Shown piece by piece: positions 1 to 4,744 of a DNA stretch of 6,009 nucleotides (position 1 is the first letter of the stretch; each line of letters starts with the position of its first letter). Source of the DNA: CAZLLV01 sp964560325 (lineage in GTDB: Bacteria > Acidobacteriota > Thermoanaerobaculia > Multivoradales > DATKCC01); the NCBI GenBank assembly GCA_964560325.1, contig CAZLLV010000565.1:1-6009 (forward strand), in the 5' to 3' direction. Below the pieces are notes generated by a model. That model saw nothing but the letters and a program-made list of their open reading frames with translations. It was not told the DNA's origin and did no database searches. The translations under genes and the position numbers were made by a program.

Positions 1-1
1 G

Positions 2-214
2 ATCGACCGCGCCCTCGGCCGCGCACCGGATCTGGCGGAGGACGACCGGGGGCCGGCCCGCCTCGCCCTGCTCGCCGCCCTCGCTCCGGAGCGGATCACG
101 CCGGAGGATCTCCAGAGCGGCTCGGCGACGGACGTCGGGAGGCTCGAGGCGGTCGCCTGGAGCGCCTTCACCACCGCGCGCCGGGTAGGCACCTGGCTGC
201 ACGGTCCCGAGTGA
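2..214 (+). CDS. C-terminal fragment of an unidentified protein
   Basis: An open frame enters from the left edge and ends at TGA 212-214, giving 70 visible residues. The start lies outside the window. Codon use is strongly GC-biased at third positions, as in the genes beside it, which supports real coding. The visible part is rich in Ala, Leu and Arg and looks all-helical. A charged stretch (LAEDDRGPAR) is followed by LALLAALAPERITPEDL and a final hydrophobic helix with two Trp (VAWSAFTTARRVGTWLHGPE). No catalytic or metal motif is visible. I do not recognise the family; an AhpD/carboxymuconolactone-decarboxylase-like helical protein is a weak guess from the tail only. The gene runs in the same direction as the phosphatase that starts 67 bases later, so the two could be co-transcribed. 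Confidence 0.6.
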   Translation: MDRALGRAPDLAEDDRGPARLALLAALAPERITPEDLQSGSATDVGRLEAVAWSAFTTARRVGTWLHGPE

Positions 215-281
215 GAACCGGCCCCGGACCGCGTGGTAGATTGCCCGCGTCCGCGGCTTCGTTCCACCCTCCCCCACGACC

Positions 282-1679
282 ATGCGCGTCCGCTCGTTCG
301 AAGAGCTCATGCTCCTGCCCGTGGAGCTGGCGGTGGGGCGTCATCTCGACGGCGTCACCTGGACGCGGGTGCGGTGGTTCCTCGGCGGGTATCTGTTCGC
401 GGCGACGGTGGCGGCGATCGTCTTCGCCTCGACCAGCGCCGACTTCCGCCTCTGGATCGCGCTCGCCGACCTGGCGCTCCTCGCCGCCTTCTTCCTGCTG
501 CGCAAGAGCCGCCCGGTCGAGGGCGCCTTCCGGCCGGTCGTCGCGGGGCTGCTGGCGGCGCAGTTCGTGACTACGATCCTGTGGAGCACCGAGGCGCCGC
601 CGGTCCTGATCTTCGCCATCCTCCCCTTCCCCGTCGTCCTCCTGATGCTGCGGCTGCGGCCGGCCGAGTCGGCGTTCGTGGTGGCGACTCTGGTCGCCGG
701 TACGGCGGGCTGGCACCTGGCGCACGGAACGACGGTCGCGCGCGCGGCGCTCCTCGGCCTGGCGGTGGCGGTGCCGGGGACGCTCGCGGCGGTCGGGGCG
801 GGGCGCATCACGTTGCGCGAGCACAAGGAGTTCGCGGAGCGCTGGCATCGGGCGGTGGCGCGCGAGAAGGAGCGCCTGCGCCTGCGCGGCGAGCTCGCCG
901 ACGCTCGCAAGATCCAGCTCAGCATGCTGCCGGCCGGCGAGCCGCAGATCGACTGGCTGGAGCTCTCCGGCACGTGCCTGCCGGCGGCGGAGGTGGGGGG
1001 CGACTACTACGACTACATCCCGCTCGGCGACGACGCCTGGGCGGTGGTGGTCGCCGACGTGGCCGGACACGGGGTCGGCAGCGGACTGCTGATCGCCGGG
1101 CTGCGCAGCTCGCTCTACGTGCTCCAGGACGAGCTCCGCACGCCCGCCGCGGTGCTCGAGCGGCTGAACCAGATGATCCAGAACTCGGTCCGGGTGCGCA
1201 CCTTCGTCACCCTGACCCTGGCGGTGGTCGAGCGCTCGCCGGGCCGGCTCCGGGTGGCGAGCGCCGGGCACCCTCCGACGCTCCTCCGGCGGGCCTCGGA
1301 CGGCGCCGTGATCGAGGTCGGCCGGCCGGCGCCGCCGCTCGGCACCCGGCTGCCGACCCGCTACGAGGAGGAGACAATCGATCTCGCGGCCGGCGACCTG
1401 GTGCTCCTCTACACCGACGGGCTGGTCGAGGCCACCGACTTCCGGACCGACGCGTACGGCTTCGACCGGCTGGAGCGCGCCTTCGGTCGAGCCGGCGGCG
1501 GCGGACGGGGGGGCGGACCGGACTCCCGGCCCGGCCAGGCCCGCGCCGTCCGCACGCAGATCCTCGAGGACGTCTCCCACTTCAAGGGCGAGAACTACCA
1601 GGCGGACGATCTCTCCCTCGTCGTCGCCCGGTTCCACCCGCGGGGGCCGGAGACCGATCCGCCATCCGGCCCGGCGTGA
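282..1679 (+). CDS. Membrane-anchored PP2C/SpoIIE-type serine phosphatase (RsbU-like)
   Basis: This 465-residue protein likely dephosphorylates Ser/Thr-phosphorylated regulatory proteins, such as STAS-domain anti-anti-sigma factors, at the inner face of the membrane. Residues about 33-172 hold five or six hydrophobic segments. Residues about 176-215 are a charged, probably coiled-coil linker with the typical ARKIQLSMLPAG entry to the catalytic domain. Residues about 225-450 are the phosphatase domain: EVGGDYYDY (metal Asp241), VADVAGHGVGSGLL (Asp259), ASAGHPP (327-331), LLYTDGLVEA (Asp379) and ADDLSLVV (Asp442/443). All expected acidic metal ligands are present, so it should be active. A Gly-rich stretch at 402-420 lengthens the loop before the last helix. 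ATG 282 is the only standard start after the in-frame TAG at 237; no good Shine-Dalgarno sequence precedes it. No STAS, anti-sigma kinase or sigma factor gene is visible nearby, so the target is unknown. Confidence 0.93.
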   Translation: MRVRSFEELMLLPVELAVGRHLDGVTWTRVRWFLGGYLFAATVAAIVFASTSADFRLWIALADLALLAAFFLLRKSRPVEGAFRPVVAGLLAAQFVTTILWSTEAPPVLIFAILPFPVVLLMLRLRPAESAFVVATLVAGTAGWHLAHGTTVARAALLGLAVAVPGTLAAVGAGRITLREHKEFAERWHRAVAREKERLRLRGELADARKIQLSMLPAGEPQIDWLELSGTCLPAAEVGGDYYDYIPLGDDAWAVVVADVAGHGVGSGLLIAGLRSSLYVLQDELRTPAAVLERLNQMIQNSVRVRTFVTLTLAVVERSPGRLRVASAGHPPTLLRRASDGAVIEVGRPAPPLGTRLPTRYEEETIDLAAGDLVLLYTDGLVEATDFRTDAYGFDRLERAFGRAGGGGRGGGPDSRPGQARAVRTQILEDVSHFKGENYQADDLSLVVARFHPRGPETDPPSGPA

Positions 1680-1703
1680 GAGACCGCTTTACCGCCCGAA
1701 CGC

Positions 1704-3194
1704 TCAGTCGATGTAGCCGACCGCGCGGAGCGCGCGTTCCGTCGCCGCCCGCTCCTCCTCCGAGATCCCCGCCTCCCCCGCTTCCTCGCGCGCCAGCCAG
1801 ATACGGTGCTCCTCGTCGCGGAAGCGGGCGAGGGCGCGGAGCAGGTCGTCGCGCACCTCGGGCAGGTCGGCCGAGAGGTCGCGCCGCTCCCCCGGGTCGG
1901 CCACGTGGTCGTAGAGCTCGGTCCGCTCGCCCTCCCCTTCGCCGCCTCGATCGGCGAGCAGCCGATAGCGGCCGTGGATCACGCTGTCGCGCGCGGTGCG
2001 GTCGGGGCTCGCGACGTAGATCGCCCGGCGCGGGACGGTGCCGGAGCCGCGCAGGACCGGCGCGAGGCTCTCGCCGGCGAACGGACCGACCGCTTCGGCG
2101 AGACCGTCGAGGGCGAGCAGGTCGACCAGGGTCGGCACCACGTCGAGGAGCGAGACCGGCGCCTGGACGCGGCGGCCGGCCTCGATCCCGGGGCCGGCGA
2201 AGATCAGCGGCACGCGGACCAGCTCGCCGTAGAGCGAGACGCCGTGGAGGAAGTCGCCGTGCTCGCCGAACGCCTCGCCGTGGTCGGAGGTGAACGCGAC
2301 GATCGTCGAGTCGGCGAGGCCGGAGCGGTCGAGCGCGTCGAGGACCAGGCCGATCCTCTCGTCGACGCTCTCGATCTCCAGGTCGTAGAGGTGGCGCAGG
2401 AAGGCGACCTCGTCGTTCGACAGGTCGGACGCGACCCGGCGGAGCTTGCGCTGGTTCTTCGCCGGCCGGTGCCGGTGCCCGAGGCCGGCGTACCAGGCGA
2501 CCGGGTGCGGCAACCCGTCCGGGGCCGCTTCCGGCATCAGGCCGGGCGGCGGCTCGTACGGCGCGTGCGGGTCGTCGATCCAGTGGAGGGCGAGGAAGGG
2601 TGTGGCGTCCGCGGCCTCGCCGCTGCCGATCCGGCGGAAGAGGTCGACCAGCCAGAGCGGCCGGCGGTAGCGCCGGTCGCGGACCGGGGCGCCTTCCGCG
2701 CGCAGCGTCTGGGCGAGCTCGTTCAGAGCCTCGCCCTCGAGCGCGCCTGGCCGAAATCCCTGGAACGCGTTACCCCGCTTGGCCACCGGGTTCTCGACGT
2801 CGAGGCGGCTCTCGTAGCCGTGCTCGGCGAGCGCCTCGGCGAGCAGCACGTCGCCGTCCGGCACCCGGTAGAAGCGTGCCCCCTCCTCGAGCTCGGAGAT
2901 CTCCGCCGCCCGCTTGAACCACCCGGGCGAGCGCCCGGTCAGGAGAGCGATCGACGAGGGCAATGTCCAGGGCGCGTTCGAGAAGGCGTTCTCGAACAGC
3001 ACGCCCCGCTCGGCGAGGGCGCACAGGTTCGGCGTCCGCGCCGCCCCGCCGACGCACGACAGCGCGTCGGCCCGGAACGCATCCGAGACCAGGATGAGGA
3101 CATTCGGCCGCTCCACCGCCCGCTCGCCGCAGCCGGCGGCGGAGAGGGCGAGAACGGAGAGGAGGGTCGAAACGAGGCGGGATCGAGCACGCAC
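1704..3194 (-). CDS. Sulfatase/alkaline-phosphatase-superfamily lipoprotein, Thr at nucleophile position
   Basis: From GTG 3194-3192 the product is 496 residues. An earlier in-frame ATG at 3353 would place 53 Arg/Pro-rich residues before the signal peptide, so the GTG is preferred; an AAGG lies about 11 bases upstream of it. Residues 1-22 form a lipoprotein-type signal (basic start, hydrophobic core, LSAAGC with Cys22), pointing to membrane anchoring outside the cytoplasm. The superfamily fold is clear: VLILVSDAFRAD (Asp38), TPNLCALAERGVLFENAFS, APWTLPSSIALLTGRSP (about 74-90), IDDPHAPY (207-213), FTSDHGEAFGEHG (Asp304, His305), and the tail ending LRAVGYID. In true sulfatases the nucleophile motif is C/S-x-P-S-R; here the aligned site reads T-L-P-S-S with Thr77, so formylglycine cannot form. 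It may act as a phosphoesterase or phosphotransferase rather than a sulfatase. It stands alone, convergent with the phosphatase gene. Confidence 0.9.
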   Translation of the reverse strand: MRARSRLVSTLLSVLALSAAGCGERAVERPNVLILVSDAFRADALSCVGGAARTPNLCALAERGVLFENAFSNAPWTLPSSIALLTGRSPGWFKRAAEISELEEGARFYRVPDGDVLLAEALAEHGYESRLDVENPVAKRGNAFQGFRPGALEGEALNELAQTLRAEGAPVRDRRYRRPLWLVDLFRRIGSGEAADATPFLALHWIDDPHAPYEPPPGLMPEAAPDGLPHPVAWYAGLGHRHRPAKNQRKLRRVASDLSNDEVAFLRHLYDLEIESVDERIGLVLDALDRSGLADSTIVAFTSDHGEAFGEHGDFLHGVSLYGELVRVPLIFAGPGIEAGRRVQAPVSLLDVVPTLVDLLALDGLAEAVGPFAGESLAPVLRGSGTVPRRAIYVASPDRTARDSVIHGRYRLLADRGGEGEGERTELYDHVADPGERRDLSADLPEVRDDLLRALARFRDEEHRIWLAREEAGEAGISEEERAATERALRAVGYID

Positions 3195-3260
3195 GACGGG
3201 GCGGACCTTAGCATCAGGACGACGCGGTCGAGGACCGGGTGCGGGGTACGTACGGGATCG

Positions 3261-3271
3261 GTACACTGTAC
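3261..3271. promoter_or_regulatory. Perfect palindrome, possible operator upstream of the sulfatase gene
   Basis: GTACACTGTAC is a perfect inverted repeat with 5-base arms (GTACA/TGTAC) around one base. It sits about 67 bases upstream of the sulfatase GTG start. A second palindrome, GTACGTAC, lies at 3246-3253. The spacing suits a regulator site near the sulfatase promoter, but no convincing -35/-10 pair is visible (TACAGT on the minus strand is the best -10-like hexamer, with no matching -35). Function is inference. Confidence 0.25.
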
Positions 3272-3278
3272 GGACGAG

Positions 3279-3292
3279 GGGCCTGAAGGCCC
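3279..3292. other. Short GC hairpin in the gap upstream of the sulfatase gene
   Basis: GGGCCTGAAGGCCC can form a 5-base stem with a TGAA loop, or a 6-base stem with a 2-base loop. On the plus strand it is followed by GG and then TTTT. On the minus strand, the direction of the genes on both sides, no T-run follows. It could end plus-strand antisense transcription, form a leader structure for the sulfatase mRNA, or attenuate read-through from the upstream cassette. Evidence is only the inverted repeat. Confidence 0.3.
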
Positions 3293-3381
3293 GGTTTTGG
3301 GAGCCGTCCTGGGCTCGGATCTGTTTGAAGTCGATCGTTGGAAGGGCTGCCATCGGCGCCGTCGAGTTTCGGTCGGCTGAT

Positions 3382-3731
3382 TCAGACGCTCGAGATCCGG
3401 ATGGTTCGCTCCGTCACGACGGCGAAGTTACCCGCGAGTTGTTCGCCATACGCTTCGAGGACCCTTTCCAGTGCGGCGATCTTGCTCCGGGGCCTCTCGT
3501 CATCGAGTCTCAAAAGGAGCACGCCGGCGTGGAGGCGTCCTTCGCGAAACACCTTCTCGCCGAAGCCCTTGTCGTTGGTGACCAGGATTCGGTTCTCGCG
3601 CAGCGCACCTCGATGACTATGGAATCGTCAGCCCCGGGCCTCTGGTCGTAGACGGAGCTGACATCGTGACCCGCACGCTCGAGCCAGCGAGGAGCCGCGG
3701 GACCGGTGCACTCGTCCACCAGGAAGCGCAC
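3382..3731 (-). pseudogene. DUF5615 PIN-like (Mut7-C-type) toxin-like protein, one-base frameshift
   Basis: Read from GTG 3731-3729 the product begins MRFLVDECTGPAAPRWLERAG, the N-terminus of DUF5615 PIN-like proteins with acidic residues Asp6 and Glu7 of the presumed nuclease site. The frame is correct through ...DDSIVIEV (residue 42), then runs into foreign-looking sequence and stops at 3510. Stepping back one base at about 3606 restores the family: LRENRILVTNDKGFGEKVF, GRLHAGVLLLRLDDERP, LEAYGEQLAGNFAVVTE, stop TGA 3384-3382. GAGGTGCGCTGCGC would need one more G (GAGGTGGCGCTGCGC). With that base the protein is 116 residues, a normal length for the family, and all motifs are intact. The start directly abuts the stop of the DUF433 gene, the usual arrangement for this antitoxin-toxin-like pair. 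Either the gene is recently inactivated or the base was lost in sequencing or assembly; no slippery heptamer suggests programmed frameshifting. Confidence 0.85.
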
Positions 3732-3980
3732 TCAGGCCGTCTGGAGGTGGAGGGGGGCGAACTCGGTGCTGGCGAGGGAGCGGCTGGCGAAGAGGAGGCA
3801 GGCGAGGAGGTCCTCGCGCTCCAGACCGGCGTACTCCTCCAGGATCTCCTCCACCGTGGCGCTATGGGCGAGGAGACCCAGGATGAAGTCCACCGTCAGG
3901 CGGGTGCCCCGAATGACAGGCTTCCCCACCATGACCTCAGCGTCCAGGGCGATCCGTTCGAGGAGTTGCTGGTCGGTCAT
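3732..3980 (-). CDS. DUF433 antitoxin-like protein
   Basis: This complete 82-residue protein matches the DUF433 (COG2442) pattern: ERIALDAEVMVGKPVIRGTRLTVDFIL (residues 8-34) followed by ATVEEILEEYAGLEREDLLACLLFA (41-65). The family is a small helix-turn-helix-like fold, commonly encoded just before a PIN-like DUF5615 gene and regarded as the antitoxin of the pair. The start ATG at 3980-3978 is fixed by a strong ribosome site upstream. Its TGA (3734-3732) is followed at once by the GTG of the PIN-like gene, so the two are translationally coupled. It lies 47 bases downstream of nuoI on the same strand with no clear terminator between them, so it could be read from the nuo transcript. The role as antitoxin and autorepressor is known for similar pairs and inferred here. 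Confidence 0.9.
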   Translation of the reverse strand: MTDQQLLERIALDAEVMVGKPVIRGTRLTVDFILGLLAHSATVEEILEEYAGLEREDLLACLLFASRSLASTEFAPLHLQTA

Positions 3981-3983
3981 CGT

Positions 3984-3993
3984 TCACCTCCCC
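3984..3993 (-). promoter_or_regulatory. Strong Shine-Dalgarno site of the DUF433 gene
   Basis: On the minus strand the sequence reads GGGGAGGTGA, with the GGAGG core ending six bases before the ATG at 3980. It is the best ribosome binding site in the window and fixes the DUF433 start. High translation of the antitoxin relative to the coupled toxin would fit a toxin-antitoxin arrangement. Confidence 0.7.
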
Positions 3994-4027
3994 CCGATTC
4001 TACAGAACCGGTGGCGGCCCCGGAGTC

Positions 4028-4744
4028 TCAGCCGGCGGTGATCGGGGCGGCGGGATCGCCGGCCTTCTCCTTCGCGGCGGTCACGAGGTCGAACGCTTCG
4101 CGGCGCATCTTGGCGCGCTGGGCGTCCTCTTCGGGGTAGTAGGGGCGGTAGCCGAGGCGGTTCTCGTCGAAGGTGTAGGGCTTCATCAGGTCGACCTTGC
4201 CGACCACCGACTGCTCGCGCGTGAAGTAGGCCATGTCGTAGTTGTTCGACATGATGATCGCCTCCTCCGGGCAGGCGTCGACGCAGTAGCCGCAGAAGAC
4301 GCAGCGCAGCATGTCGATCTCGTAGACGACCGGGTACTTCTCGATGTTCTCGTCCGGATCCTCGCCGGCCTCGATGTGGATGCACTCGGCCGGGCAGGCG
4401 GTGGCGCACAGGAAGCAGGCGACGCAACGCACCGAGCCGTCCGGCCGGGTCGGCAGGATGTGGTGGCCGCGGTAGCGGTGCGAGTACTCCCGCCGCTCTT
4501 CGGGGTAGTTGATCGTGTACTCCGGGCCGCCGAAGAGGTTCTTGAAGAAGTGCTTGATGGTGACCATCATGCCGCCGAGCAGCGGCAGGTAGAGCCGCTC
4601 GGCGAGGCCCGGCCGGTACGGCGCGAGCTCGGTCGAGTAGTGCGCGGGCGGCGGCGGCGCCACCTCGTAGGTCGGGGTGATCGGGTGGGTCGGGGTCGTC
4701 GGGGTGGTCGGGGTGGTCGGGTCCATCGGCGTGGGTTCGTTCAT
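4028..4744 (-). CDS. nuoI: NADH-quinone oxidoreductase subunit I (NuoI), with Thr-Pro-rich N-terminal extension
   Basis: NuoI carries two [4Fe-4S] clusters (N6a, N6b) that pass electrons to cluster N2 in the peripheral arm of complex I. The 238-residue product shows both binding sites: CVACFLCATACP (Cys107, 110, 113, 117) and CVFCGYCVDACP (Cys148, 151, 154, 158), each CxxCxxCxxxC. It also has MVTIKHFFKNLFGG (60-73) with the following INYPEERREYSHRYRGHHIL, which is standard for NuoI. The family usually has about 160-200 residues; the extra length is an N-terminal Thr/Pro-rich tract (residues about 4-25, PTTPTTPT type) plus PPPP, and a charged C-terminal tail after about residue 205. ATG 4744-4742 overlaps the nuoCD stop as ATGA, and GGGAG lies 10 bases upstream, so this start is favoured by coupling. 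A start nearer residue 59 would drop the repeat but has no support from spacing. Confidence 0.95.
   Translation of the reverse strand: MNEPTPMDPTTPTTPTTPTHPITPTYEVAPPPPAHYSTELAPYRPGLAERLYLPLLGGMMVTIKHFFKNLFGGPEYTINYPEERREYSHRYRGHHILPTRPDGSVRCVACFLCATACPAECIHIEAGEDPDENIEKYPVVYEIDMLRCVFCGYCVDACPEEAIIMSNNYDMAYFTREQSVVGKVDLMKPYTFDENRLGYRPYYPEEDAQRAKMRREAFDLVTAAKEKAGDPAAPITAG
4672..4734. repeat. 9-bp tandem repeat encoding Thr-Pro residues in nuoI
   Basis: Seven imperfect nine-base units starting with TCG run in a row. On the plus strand they are TCGGGGTGA, TCGGGTGGG, TCGGGGTCG, TCGGGGTGG (twice), TCGGGTCCA and TCGGCGTGG. In nuoI on the minus strand each unit gives three residues of the Pro/Thr tract near the N-terminus. 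The unit length is a multiple of three, so copy-number change would keep the frame. Confidence 0.85.

Larger units (their letters stand above)
3195..3381. other. Non-coding gap between the PIN-like gene and the sulfatase gene
   Basis: These 187 bases hold the two GTAC palindromes and the GC hairpin listed separately, and a weak AAGG ribosome site for the sulfatase. The sulfatase frame stays open up to an ATG at 3353, but the translation there is Arg/Pro-rich with no family likeness. The sulfatase promoter most likely lies here, though I cannot point to clear -35 and -10 boxes. Confidence 0.5.

Noticed and set aside
168..1637. 489-codon open frame on the minus strand, antisense to the phosphatase gene
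   Set aside because: The translation is Arg/Gly/Glu/Asp/His-rich with no family motifs. It mirrors the real gene's GC-biased codons, a usual artefact in GC-rich DNA.
1680..1703. Bidirectional terminator between the convergent genes
   Set aside because: The 24 bases show no inverted repeat or T-run strong enough to call one.
233..2293. 686-codon plus-strand frame spanning the phosphatase and part of the sulfatase
   Set aside because: Mostly Arg, Gly, Ala and Pro; it crosses two convergent real genes in the wrong frame or strand.
3195..3353. N-terminal extension of the sulfatase to ATG 3353
   Set aside because: It would put 53 Arg/Pro-rich residues before a well-formed lipoprotein signal. 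GTG 3194 gives a normal exported protein.
1806..3380. 524-codon open frame on the plus strand, antisense to the sulfatase gene
   Set aside because: Low-complexity translation (repeated V-E-R-G-D patterns) with no domain, while the opposite strand has clear sulfatase motifs along its whole length.
3600..3612. Programmed -1 frameshift in the PIN-like gene
   Set aside because: There is no slippery heptamer of the X-XXY-YYZ type, and a one-base loss in GTGGCGCTGCGC explains the break more simply.
4672..4734. CRISPR-like array
   Set aside because: The repeats are 9 bp, contiguous, without spacers, and lie in frame within nuoI.
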